From: an uncultured Dorea sp.
Lineage (GTDB): Bacteria > Bacillota_A > Clostridia > Lachnospirales > Lachnospiraceae
Length of the DNA stretch: 8,689 nt
Assembly (NCBI GenBank): GCA_910579015.1
Contig: CAJTRO010000017.1
Location: forward strand, 1-8,689
Reading direction: 5' to 3'
This document shows, piece after piece, positions 1-6,114 of this stretch. The notes below the pieces were generated by a model that ran no database searches, had not been told where the DNA came from, and worked only from the letters and a program-made list of their open reading frames with translations. Each line of letters begins with the position of its first letter. The stretch's first letter is position 1. Made by a program: the position numbers and the translations under genes.

Positions 1-193
1 CTCTTACACTGCCCTTCCACCCTTACCACATACAGGCTGCGCCCGTACATGGCGGTTCATTTCTGTTGCACTATCCTTGGAGTCGCCTCCACCGGACGTT
101 ATCCGGCATCCTGCCCTGTGAAGCCCGGACTTTCCTCACCTGCATCCTTTCGGAATCAGCAGCCGCGATTACCTGTCTTACTTGTCAGCCTAC
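1..193 (-). ncRNA. rnpB: RNase P RNA, 5' part (3' end outside window)
   Basis: This is the catalytic RNA of ribonuclease P, which trims the 5' leader from pre-tRNAs. Read on the minus strand it contains the conserved block GAGGAAAGUCCGGGC (about 143-129), which is CR-I and the 5' strand of helix P4. It is followed by a CACAGGGCAGGAUGCCGG segment, a GGAGGCGACUCC stretch and the GUGCAACAGAAA element. The upstream arm resembles the P1-P3 region of type A (ancestral) bacterial RNAs. The 5' end is set at about 190-195 from the promoter at 197-225. The RNA runs off the left edge, so the second half of P4 and the 3' end are not visible. It lies directly downstream of rnhA but has its own promoter. 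Confidence 0.95.
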
Positions 194-196
194 CAG

Positions 197-225
197 AGTA
201 TAGCACACAATCCGTCTAAATACAA
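197..225 (-). promoter_or_regulatory. rnpB promoter
   Basis: On the minus strand there is a -35 hexamer TTGTAT (225-220), a 17-bp spacer and a -10 hexamer TATACT (202-197). This sits just before the conserved 5' arm of RNase P RNA and begins four bases after the rnhA stop codon. The predicted start point is near 190. The fit to the sigma-A consensus is good (-35 4/6, -10 5/6, ideal spacing). Confidence 0.75.
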
Positions 226-228
226 TAA

Positions 229-711
229 CTAATGTGCATCGTCCACATGATCATCAATCAGCTCCTCCCCATCCGCCGCTGTAGTCGCCAGCGTATCACA
301 TCTTTCGTTCTGCGGATGTCCGTCATGCCCCTTCACCCAGATGAATGTGACCTTATGAGGCTTCTTCGCCTCTAAGAGACGCTTCCAGAGGTCTATATTC
401 TTCACAGGCTCATTCCTGCCCCTCTTCCATCCCTTCTTGATCCATCCGTCAACCCAGTGCTGGTTGAACGCATTCACCACATACTGGGAATCTGAATACA
501 GCTCCACCTCACAGGAACGATTCAACGCTTCCAGACCTGCGATCACTGCCATCAGTTCCATACGGTTATTCGTCGTCTGCCTGTATCCCTGGGACAGCTC
601 CTTCGTATGAAGCTCCCCTTTGGAGTCCGTATATTCAAGGATAGTCCCGTATCCTCCCGGACCATTCGGATTCCCTCTCGCCGCTCCGTCTGTATATATC
701 TTTACCTTCAT
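229..711 (-). CDS. rnhA: Ribonuclease HI
   Basis: This enzyme hydrolyses the RNA strand of RNA:DNA hybrids such as R-loops, Okazaki primers and misincorporated ribonucleotide tracts. The 160-residue protein has the full RNase H fold signature. The catalytic acidic residues are D8 (IYTDGAA), E52 (NNRMELMAV), D74 (LYSDSQYV) and D139 (NERCDTLA), with the conserved H129 in KGHDGH. A basic handle segment (about K92-R111) is present, as in the E. coli enzyme. There is no N-terminal hybrid-binding domain, and the tail is acidic. Two ATGs are adjacent. The second (711) is preferred because it lies 5 nt after the GGGGG of the ribosome binding site, while the first (714) is only 2 nt away. The binding site overlaps the stop codon of the upstream metallohydrolase gene, so the two are probably translationally coupled. 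Confidence 0.95.
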   Translation of the reverse strand: MKVKIYTDGAARGNPNGPGGYGTILEYTDSKGELHTKELSQGYRQTTNNRMELMAVIAGLEALNRSCEVELYSDSQYVVNAFNQHWVDGWIKKGWKRGRNEPVKNIDLWKRLLEAKKPHKVTFIWVKGHDGHPQNERCDTLATTAADGEELIDDHVDDAH

Positions 712-722
712 CATATCCCCCT

Positions 723-1406
723 TTACAGATAAAACACCTGCTGCCGTTCCTTCACGCGCATCACCTTATCTCTGTAAGGCTCTGACACCGGATCGTTCAA
801 CAGTTTCTCACAGGTCTCATATTTTCTCCACATATGCATCGGAAATGCATGTGTGGTCTGCGTATGCCGCATAAAATAATCAAATCCCCACGCATACTGC
901 TCTTCCTGCCTCGGATCCAGAGGCAGGAACGCCGCATCTATCTTCACGCCTTCGATCTTCCCGATCTCATGCTGGTATCTTCGGCGCATCATCTCATTAT
1001 ATACTTCTCCCTCTTCTTCCCAGTGCCACCAGTTCAGATCGCCCGCATGATAGATCACCTTATCTTTCAGGTATACGATAAACGCAACGCCCTCATCCGT
1101 AGAGCGCAGTGTCCGTACACGGATCTTGTCCAGACATATCTCCTCGTCCGCTTTGACATATCTACACCGATCTGCCCTGCCTCTGCCTTCGATATCCTCC
1201 GACAAGATATAATGGATGTCTGAATACTGCTTCTCCCACTCAAATATCCTCTTCTGAAAATGATCATAATGTACATGGCTGGAAAATACATAGAGCGTCG
1301 TCCCTTCTGCAAATTCCGGAAGCGTCCCTCTGTAATAATCAAAAATCAGCGCAGTATCCCCATCCTCCGCCACGAACCCGCTGTGTGCAAGATATGTAAC
1401 CTTCAT
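723..1406 (-). CDS. MBL-fold metallohydrolase, UlaG-like
   Basis: This is a 227-residue metallo-beta-lactamase-fold hydrolase. The metal ligands are visible: H44, H46, D48 and H49 in the HxHxDH motif (SSHVHYDHF), D123 in HAGDLNWW and H191 in FPMHMW. The STDEGVAF segment at 102-109 and the compact length resemble the UlaG-like branch (L-ascorbate-6-phosphate lactonase relatives). The true substrate cannot be read from sequence, and the neighbours are not ascorbate genes. No signal peptide is seen, so it is probably cytoplasmic. The start at 1406 has an excellent ribosome binding site (TAAGGAG, 7 nt upstream). It lies 46 bp after the MoaB-like gene and 11 bp before rnhA, which suggests one operon. 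The fold assignment is firm; the function is open. Confidence 0.85.
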   Translation of the reverse strand: MKVTYLAHSGFVAEDGDTALIFDYYRGTLPEFAEGTTLYVFSSHVHYDHFQKRIFEWEKQYSDIHYILSEDIEGRGRADRCRYVKADEEICLDKIRVRTLRSTDEGVAFIVYLKDKVIYHAGDLNWWHWEEEGEVYNEMMRRRYQHEIGKIEGVKIDAAFLPLDPRQEEQYAWGFDYFMRHTQTTHAFPMHMWRKYETCEKLLNDPVSEPYRDKVMRVKERQQVFYL

Positions 1407-1452
1407 CCGTCTTACTCCTTAGCTGTCTTCTTCATAATTCTCTTCTTTTTCA

Positions 1453-1932
1453 TTACCTGCCGTCTCTGTCCGGCTGGATCACTTCCAGCGCATGGATCAG
1501 CTCCGGGAGAAGATACTTAAGCGTCTCCCTCACGGCCTGGACCTTCCCCGGAAGATTCACAAGCAGTACGTTCTTGCTGATCCCCGCAACACTCCTGTTC
1601 AGCATGGCGCGCTTCGTCATCTGTAAGGTATATGCGCGCATAGCCTCCGGAATCCCAACAATCGGCTTCTCGATCACATCCATCGTCGCTTCCGGCGTAC
1701 AATCCGACGCCCCGCATCCCGCGCCTCCAGTCGTCAGCACCAGATCCGTAAGTCCATTCTCCGCAAGTCTCAGCATCACCGTCGACAATACCTCTCTGTC
1801 ATTGGGCAGAGCGCGCATGAAAACCACCTCGAAGCCCGCCTCCTCCATGATCTCCTTGACCGCCTCGCCGCTCCTGTCCTCTGCATTGCCCCTGTATATC
1901 TCTGTATCCGCCGTAATAATCGCAACTCTCAT
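1453..1932 (-). CDS. MoaB/MogA-like molybdopterin-binding domain protein
   Basis: The 159-residue protein is a single MoCF-binding domain of the MogA/MoaB family, which binds molybdopterin and in its active members adenylylates it during molybdenum cofactor synthesis. Family landmarks are MRVAIITADT at the N-terminus, DLVLTTGGAGCGASDCTPEAT at 63-83 (the TGG-G and D-TPEAT signature) and LLVNLPGK at 123-130 followed by AVRE. The reading frame stays open upstream to 2064, but the start at 1932 is preferred. It has a GGAGG 6 nt upstream, and homology begins there, whereas the 44 upstream codons look non-coding. No other molybdenum cofactor genes are in the window. It may be a stand-alone MoaB or a diverged family member. 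It is probably first in an operon with the metallohydrolase and rnhA. Confidence 0.85.
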   Translation of the reverse strand: MRVAIITADTEIYRGNAEDRSGEAVKEIMEEAGFEVVFMRALPNDREVLSTVMLRLAENGLTDLVLTTGGAGCGASDCTPEATMDVIEKPIVGIPEAMRAYTLQMTKRAMLNRSVAGISKNVLLVNLPGKVQAVRETLKYLLPELIHALEVIQPDRDGR

Positions 1933-1982
1933 AACGTACCTCCGCTTTTCTTCCAAGTGTTCTTCCATCCATCCCCCGACAA
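1929..1982 (-). other. Possible 17-codon leader ORF before the MoaB-like gene
   Basis: A TTG at 1982 sits 5 nt after AAGGAG and opens a 17-codon frame. It ends in TGA (1931-1929), overlapping the ATG of the MoaB-like gene as ATGA. The predicted peptide contains two Trp and several Lys and Gly residues and resembles nothing known. The arrangement would permit translational coupling, but the TTG start and short length make chance quite possible. Confidence 0.2.
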
Positions 1983-2010
1983 TCAGGCTCCTTTTGTATC
2001 CGTATTGATT

Positions 2011-2038
2011 ATTATACCTTATTATTAAAATAATGCAA
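2011..2038 (-). promoter_or_regulatory. Promoter of moaB-like / MBL / rnhA operon
   Basis: The minus strand has TTGCAT (2038-2033), a 16-bp AT-rich spacer and a perfect TATAAT (2016-2011). The predicted start point is near 2004, about 70 nt before the MoaB-like start codon. It lies in the 164-bp gap after the DUF4130 gene. No convincing hairpin-plus-U terminator for the upstream operon was found in this gap. Confidence 0.7.
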
Positions 2039-2096
2039 TGGAAAACGATGCTTTCTTTTCGCACCGGTCACTCGGTAACGGCCGTTTTGCACGATA

Positions 2097-2861
2097 TCAG
2101 CCAAATTCCACCATATCCGCCTGATATCTGAGCGGAAGATGCTGCATCTGGCACCTTGGATTCGTGCGGGACTCAATCGCGATCGAACGGCAGAAACTCT
2201 TCCACAGCCTCGCATACTCCGCCTCCTTCTGGGATACCCGGTCAAATACGGATTCATCAAACTTCTCTCCCCACACGATCACCCATCTCTTCTGCGCCTC
2301 ATGGACAGCAAACATCTTATGGGATCTGTCATGGATCATCCAGTTCTCCACCGGCAGACGGTCCGCAAAATGAGGGGCAAGACAGGTAAGGATCTGATTC
2401 TTCGGTTCAATCTCCGCATACAGGACACCGTTCTCAAGCTCCCTGAACCGCAGAAAACCCTTATAGCTGTGGGCCTCCCCTATCACATTCCTGCTGATCT
2501 CAAACACCTTCTCGACTTTTGGATGGGCAAGATGATCCATGATCTTCGTACTGTCAGCAAGTCCCCTGGCCGCAAGCATGGTCCCAAGTACGGCATCTCC
2601 CTTCCTGCGGTCCGCCGAAAGCACTGCATGATAGATCTCCCAATACGCCCGCCTTCCCAGATGCTTCTTGATCAGCGCTTCCACCGCCTTCGCCTTATGC
2701 TCCGTCTCCTCTACTTCCACATAATCACAGAACAACTGAAAGTCCAGCATCCCGCGCAATGCGATCTCACACTCATCCTCCTGCTTTCCCGCTCTCCAGG
2801 CGTCGTAGATTCCGGAAAATATCCCGGTAACCGTATCATTACACACATATACTGTCTTCAT
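2097..2861 (-). CDS. DUF4130 (TIGR03915-type) probable DNA metabolism protein
   Basis: The 254-residue protein is recognised as the DUF4130 family, named in TIGRFAMs as a probable DNA metabolism protein and known to occur beside a radical SAM partner, as here. Recognisable parts are the N-terminal YVCNDTVTGIFSGIYDAW, the central HAVLSADRRKGDAV and DHLAHPKVEKVFEISRNVIGEA blocks, FLRFRELENGVLYAEIEPKNQ, HFADRLP-ENWMIHDR and the C-terminal RTNPRCQMQHLPLRY. Some relatives are fused at the C-terminus to a uracil-DNA-glycosylase-like domain; this one ends without it. The start is the ATG at 2861, 7 nt after GGGGAG. The upstream TTG at 2876 overlaps that binding site and is rejected. The coding region overlaps the upstream radical SAM gene by 23 bp, so the two are likely translationally coupled. 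The biochemical activity is unknown. Confidence 0.85.
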   Translation of the reverse strand: MKTVYVCNDTVTGIFSGIYDAWRAGKQEDECEIALRGMLDFQLFCDYVEVEETEHKAKAVEALIKKHLGRRAYWEIYHAVLSADRRKGDAVLGTMLAARGLADSTKIMDHLAHPKVEKVFEISRNVIGEAHSYKGFLRFRELENGVLYAEIEPKNQILTCLAPHFADRLPVENWMIHDRSHKMFAVHEAQKRWVIVWGEKFDESVFDRVSQKEAEYARLWKSFCRSIAIESRTNPRCQMQHLPLRYQADMVEFG

Positions 2862-4167
2862 AAAAATTCTCCCCAAACCTTACATCATCGAATAAGGATA
2901 ACTGCCGGTATCCCATATTGACCACATCCTTTGGCAGCTTCTCCCCCGCATTAAGCAGATTCCTTGTAATGTAGTCCTCTTCTATCTTCGTTGGATACAT
3001 CATCCTGCCGCCGCAGGTAATAAAATAAAGTGCACGCTTAAGCACCACGCCTATCTTCTTAAGATCCGCAAAATCCAGTGTCCCAAGCCGCCTTGCCTTG
3101 ACGATCCGCACCGCCGACTTATAGCCGATCCCCGGCACCCGAAGCAGCATCTTATAATCCGCACGGTTAATTTCCACCGGGAACTCAGAAAGATGCTTCA
3201 ATGCCCAGTTACACTTTGGATCGAACAACACATTGAAATTAGGGTTCTCCTCCGACAACAGCTCCCCCGCCTTAAAATGATAATAACGCAGAAGCCAGTC
3301 CGCCTGATACAGCCGGTGCTCCCTCAACAACGGCGGTCCCTCCCCCGTCTTCGCAGGAAGGGCCGAATCGTCATTAACATGGACGAATGCCGAATAGAAT
3401 ACCCTCTTGAGCTCGAACTTCTGATACAGAGATTCCGCCACCTGTATGATCTGGTAATCCGTCTCCGGAGTCGCCCCTATGATCATCTGCGTACTCTGGC
3501 CTGCCGGCACAAAACGCGGAGCATTCCGGTACAGCGTAAGCTCCTGCTTGTTCTCTGCCATCCGGTTCTGAACCAGGCGCATGGGCGTCAGGATATTCTT
3601 TCTCGTCTTATGAGGCGCCAGCGCTCTGAGCCCTTCCGCCGTAGGAAGTTCCAGGTTCACACTCATCCTGTCCGCTAAGAATCCCACCCTCTGTATCAGT
3701 TCCATACTGGCCCCCGGGATCGCTTTCACATGGATATACCCCTGGAAATGATACCTGCTTCTGAGCCTGTAAAGCGCCGCATAGATTAATTCCATCGTAT
3801 AATCCGGACTCTTAAGGATACCGGAACTTAAGAACAGTCCTTCAATATAGTTCCTCCGGTAGAACTCCATGGTAAGCGTACACACCTCATCCGGCGTAAA
3901 GGACGCCCTTGGCACATCATTGCTTCGCCGGTTCACACAATACTTGCAGTCGTAGATGCACTCATTCGTGAACAGGATCTTAAGAAGCGAGATGCACCTT
4001 CCGTCGGCAGAGAAACTATGGCAGATCCCGGACTGCTCGCAGCTCCCGATCCCTGTTCCGTCACTCTTGCGGGACGTTCCGCTGGATGTACACGCCACGT
4101 CATACTTCGCCGCATCAGTCAGAATATTCAGCTTTTCATACATAGTCATAGATTCCTGGATCCGCAT
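2839..4167 (-). CDS. Putative DNA repair/modification radical SAM protein (TIGR03916-type)
   Basis: This 442-residue protein belongs to the radical SAM family that pairs with DUF4130 and is proposed, from linkage to uracil-DNA-glycosylase domains, to act in DNA repair or modification. Its substrate is unknown. The cluster motif CX3CX2C is C70-C74-C77 (NECIYDCKYC). Four more cysteines precede it (C26, C43, C49, C58). The radical SAM core spans roughly residues 55-270. A helix-hairpin-helix DNA-binding motif lies near 340-375 (LLRVPGIGYKSAVRIV). A canonical beta-clamp-binding pentapeptide, QLSLF, is at 422-426 in the C-terminal tail. The start at 4167 has GAGGG 6 nt upstream. It is the first gene of a two-gene operon behind a promoter carrying two LexA-type boxes. 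Family assignment is firm; SOS control and clamp contact are inferred. Confidence 0.88.
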   Translation of the reverse strand: MRIQESMTMYEKLNILTDAAKYDVACTSSGTSRKSDGTGIGSCEQSGICHSFSADGRCISLLKILFTNECIYDCKYCVNRRSNDVPRASFTPDEVCTLTMEFYRRNYIEGLFLSSGILKSPDYTMELIYAALYRLRSRYHFQGYIHVKAIPGASMELIQRVGFLADRMSVNLELPTAEGLRALAPHKTRKNILTPMRLVQNRMAENKQELTLYRNAPRFVPAGQSTQMIIGATPETDYQIIQVAESLYQKFELKRVFYSAFVHVNDDSALPAKTGEGPPLLREHRLYQADWLLRYYHFKAGELLSEENPNFNVLFDPKCNWALKHLSEFPVEINRADYKMLLRVPGIGYKSAVRIVKARRLGTLDFADLKKIGVVLKRALYFITCGGRMMYPTKIEEDYITRNLLNAGEKLPKDVVNMGYRQLSLFDDVRFGENFYEDSICV

Positions 4168-4232
4168 ATGTTTCCCTCTTTTCGGCTTAATTCATGAAAC
4201 CTGGAATTCGGCTCTTCCTTCCGGCTTCTCAT

Positions 4233-4244
4233 GAACACTTGTTC
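4233..4244 (-). promoter_or_regulatory. LexA (SOS) box 2, after start point
   Basis: The sequence GAACAAGTGTTC has perfect GAAC and GTTC half-sites, and its central AAGT matches the RNRY rule of the Bacillus LexA consensus. It lies about +3 to +14, centred 28 bp downstream of box 1. Two boxes in one 60-bp region are very unlikely by chance and fit cooperative or tight repression. Confidence 0.78.
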
Positions 4245-4253
4245 TTTTCTTCC

Positions 4254-4282
4254 ATTTTACAAACAAACGTTCTATTTGTCAA
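4254..4282 (-). promoter_or_regulatory. Promoter of radical SAM / DUF4130 operon
   Basis: The minus strand has a perfect -35 TTGACA (4282-4277), a 17-bp spacer and a -10 TAAAAT (4259-4254), with a predicted start point near 4247. The promoter is close to consensus, as expected for a gene held down by a repressor. One LexA-type box fills its spacer and another follows the start point. It lies only 22 bp beyond the ilvE terminator U-tract. Confidence 0.85.
4261..4272 (-). promoter_or_regulatory. LexA (SOS) box 1, inside promoter spacer
   Basis: The sequence GAACGTTTGTTT fits the Gram-positive LexA/DinR core GAAC-N4-GTTY (published consensus CGAACRNRYGTTYC). Both half-sites are intact, with one mismatch in the central four bases. 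It sits between -35 and -10, where a bound repressor would block RNA polymerase. Confidence 0.7.
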
Positions 4283-4304
4283 TATGAATTTCCATAATTT
4301 TCTC

Positions 4305-4343
4305 AAAAAAAAGACTGTCAGAAAATATTATTTTCCAACAGCC
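4305..4343 (-). terminator. Rho-independent terminator of ilvE
   Basis: On the minus strand a 14-bp stem (4343-4330 with 4326-4313, including a few G-U pairs) has a 3-nt loop and is followed by eight Ts (4312-4305). It starts 24 bp after the ilvE stop codon. It ends the ilv block and separates it from the SOS-type operon. Confidence 0.92.
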
Positions 4344-4366
4344 CTGCATCTTACAAGTATTCTATA

Positions 4367-5395
4367 TCAGCACACTACATGGATCCAGCCTTCTGGAGCC
4401 TCAATCTTGCCCATCTGTATCCCGGTCAGCGTATCATACAGCTTCTTCGTTATCGGTCCCATCTCTTCCATACCACTCGGAAAACAGATCTCTTTTCCAT
4501 GGTCGACTACTTTTCCGACCGGCGAGATCACTGCCGCCGTTCCGCATAAACCGCACTCTGCAAATTCCTTTACCTCTTCAAACGGCACTTCTCTTTCTTC
4601 GACCTCAAGACCAAGATACTTCTCTGCCACGTACATTAGAGAACGTCTCGTGATAGAAGGAAGGATCGTATCAGACTTCGGCGTCACCACCTTATTATCC
4701 TTCGTGACAAAGATGAAATTCGCACCGCCGGTCTCCTCCACCTTCGTCCTGGTCGACGCATCCAGATACATATTCTCGTCATACCCCTGCTTATGGGCAT
4801 CTACGATCGCGTGAAGGCTCATGGCATAGTTAAGACCTGCCTTCACATGTCCGGTCCCATGGGGAGCCGCACGGTCAAAATCACACACACGGATCGTAAT
4901 AGGCTTCGCACCGCCCTTGAAATATGGTCCCACCGGAGTCGTAAACACACGGAACTGATACTCATCCGCCGGCTTCACGCCGATCACTGAATTAGAGCCG
5001 AACAGGAACGGCCGCACATACAGCGACGCGCCGGATCCATACGGCGGAACATATGCCGCATTCGCCTCTACGGTCTTATGTACGGCATCCAGGAATCTCT
5101 CTTCGGGAAATTCAGGCATCTCCAGTCTCTTTGCCGTATCCGCCATCCGCTTCGCATTCAGATCCGGCCGGAACATCACAATGCGCCCGTCCTTTGTCGT
5201 ATAAGCCTTAAGTCCCTCAAAACAAGTCTGCGCATACTGCAATACACATGCGCACTCGCTGATCACCACATTCGCATCCGAGGTCAGCGCACCTTCATCC
5301 CAGGCGCCCTCCTTATAATTGGAAACATATCTCTTATCTGTCTCTATATAAGCAAATCCAAGGTTAGACCAGTCAATGTTCTTCTTCTCCATCAT
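4367..5395 (-). CDS. ilvE: Branched-chain amino acid aminotransferase
   Basis: This PLP-dependent class IV transaminase interconverts Val, Leu and Ile with their 2-keto acids using glutamate/2-oxoglutarate, the last step of branched-chain synthesis. The protein has 342 residues, typical of the longer (type II) BCATs. The PLP lysine is K185 in GTGHVKAGLNYAMSL. E221 in VEETGGANFIF and the TILPSITR segment (243-250) form the rest of the cofactor pocket. C281 and C284 form a CXXC (CGLCGTAAVISP). Two ATGs are adjacent; the first (5395) is 6 nt after GGAGG and is used here, though 5392 is also possible. It follows ilvN after a 122-bp gap holding its own promoter and is followed by a strong terminator. 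It could be made from that promoter or by read-through from ilvBN. Confidence 0.95.
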   Translation of the reverse strand: MMEKKNIDWSNLGFAYIETDKRYVSNYKEGAWDEGALTSDANVVISECACVLQYAQTCFEGLKAYTTKDGRIVMFRPDLNAKRMADTAKRLEMPEFPEERFLDAVHKTVEANAAYVPPYGSGASLYVRPFLFGSNSVIGVKPADEYQFRVFTTPVGPYFKGGAKPITIRVCDFDRAAPHGTGHVKAGLNYAMSLHAIVDAHKQGYDENMYLDASTRTKVEETGGANFIFVTKDNKVVTPKSDTILPSITRRSLMYVAEKYLGLEVEEREVPFEEVKEFAECGLCGTAAVISPVGKVVDHGKEICFPSGMEEMGPITKKLYDTLTGIQMGKIEAPEGWIHVVC

Positions 5396-5420
5396 TCAAT
5401 TCCTCCGTTCTCTCTTCTCT

Positions 5421-5447
5421 GTTCAGACTTCAATATATGATCTGAAC
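5421..5447. repeat. Inverted repeat at the start of the ilvE transcript
   Basis: A perfect 7-bp inverted repeat, GTTCAGA-N13-TCTGAAC, lies immediately after the ilvE -10 box and spans the predicted start point. It could be an operator for a dimeric regulator, or a 5' hairpin in the mRNA. There is no U-tract, so it is not a terminator. Confidence 0.5.
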
Positions 5448-5450
5448 CCT

Positions 5451-5479
5451 ATTATAATCCTCTGTGTTCCAAAATTCAA
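5451..5479 (-). promoter_or_regulatory. Internal promoter of ilvE
   Basis: The minus strand has TTGAAT (5479-5474), a 17-bp spacer and a perfect TATAAT (5456-5451). The predicted start point is near 5444, about 49 nt before the ilvE start codon. No T-box lies between it and ilvE, so ilvE could be expressed independently of the tRNA-responsive leader. Confidence 0.75.
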
Positions 5480-5517
5480 GAGTGCGCTCTGTTTTTATAA
5501 AAACGAATTTCAAACCA

Positions 5518-6030
5518 TTAACGCTCCATCATACTGATTGATTCGATACCGACACTTCCGCCCCTCACAACCTCAATACTCTTGAATTCTTCCTTCATCA
5601 GCTTGATAACGGCATCATTCTTCGTGGCCGTCTGAACGAATTCCAGCAGAAGGCTGTCCTTCCCATAATCAATCACCTTCGCCTTGAAGGTCTCCGCAAT
5701 CTGGAAGATCTCCACCTTATCCTCCGGCGTACATTTTCTCACCTTGACATAAAGGATCTCCTTCATACGCACAAACACGTCCGTAAAATCAATGACCTTG
5801 ATCACTTCCACAAGCCGGTTCAGCTGCTTCTTGATCTGCTCGAAAGTCTCGTCGTCACTGACCGTTGCAATCGTCATCCTGGAAATCGTCGGATCCTCCG
5901 TGGTTCCCACGGTAAGACTGTCCAGATTGTATGACTTCCCCGAGAAAAGCCCTGAGATCTTCGACAGAACGCCCACCTGATTCTCCACGTACAGAGAAAT
6001 CCACCTTTTCTTCATACTATTCCCGTTCAT
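5518..6030 (-). CDS. ilvN: Acetohydroxyacid synthase small (regulatory) subunit
   Basis: This is the regulatory subunit that activates IlvB and confers feedback inhibition by valine. The 170-residue protein has an N-terminal ACT domain (about residues 9-85) and a C-terminal domain typical of the roughly 160-residue IlvH/IlvN type. G20 and N35 (ENQVGVLSKISGLFSGKSYN) align with E. coli IlvH G14 and N29, residues at the valine site, so feedback sensitivity is expected. The start at 6030 is chosen because AAGGG lies 6 nt upstream; an ATG at 6075 in the same frame has no such site and adds 15 unrelated residues. The gene begins 84 bp after ilvB with no terminator between, so the two are co-transcribed. 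Confidence 0.93.
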   Translation of the reverse strand: MNGNSMKKRWISLYVENQVGVLSKISGLFSGKSYNLDSLTVGTTEDPTISRMTIATVSDDETFEQIKKQLNRLVEVIKVIDFTDVFVRMKEILYVKVRKCTPEDKVEIFQIAETFKAKVIDYGKDSLLLEFVQTATKNDAVIKLMKEEFKSIEVVRGGSVGIESISMMER

Positions 6031-6114
6031 ATATTTCCCTTCTTTCCGCTTTATTCTTTCTATTTGCAGCCACATCCCCCATGTAAGAGCGGACGCAGTT
6101 TCACGTGTCTTTTA

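Noticed and set aside
834..1223. 129-codon plus-strand frame
   Set aside because: It is opposite the MBL-fold gene, whose metal-binding motifs are intact, so this is a shadow.
2097..2130. QADM-like clamp motif at the C-terminus of the DUF4130 protein (RYQADMVEF)
   Set aside because: The spacing of the hydrophobic residues does not match the pentapeptide or hexapeptide clamp consensus.
2862..2876. Upstream TTG start for the DUF4130 gene
   Set aside because: The codons overlap the GGGGAG ribosome binding site that serves the ATG at 2861.
2139..2921. 260-codon open frame on the plus strand
   Set aside because: It is antisense to the DUF4130 gene, has no family resemblance and reflects codon bias of the real gene.
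4313..4335. CodY-like sequence (AATATTTTCTGA) near 4320-4335
   Set aside because: It is part of the ilvE terminator stem and is downstream of the genes it would need to control.
5494..5507. Palindrome GTTTTTATAAAAAC after ilvN as a terminator
   Set aside because: It has no GC stem, loop or trailing U-tract, so it would not end transcription; ilvE read-through remains possible.
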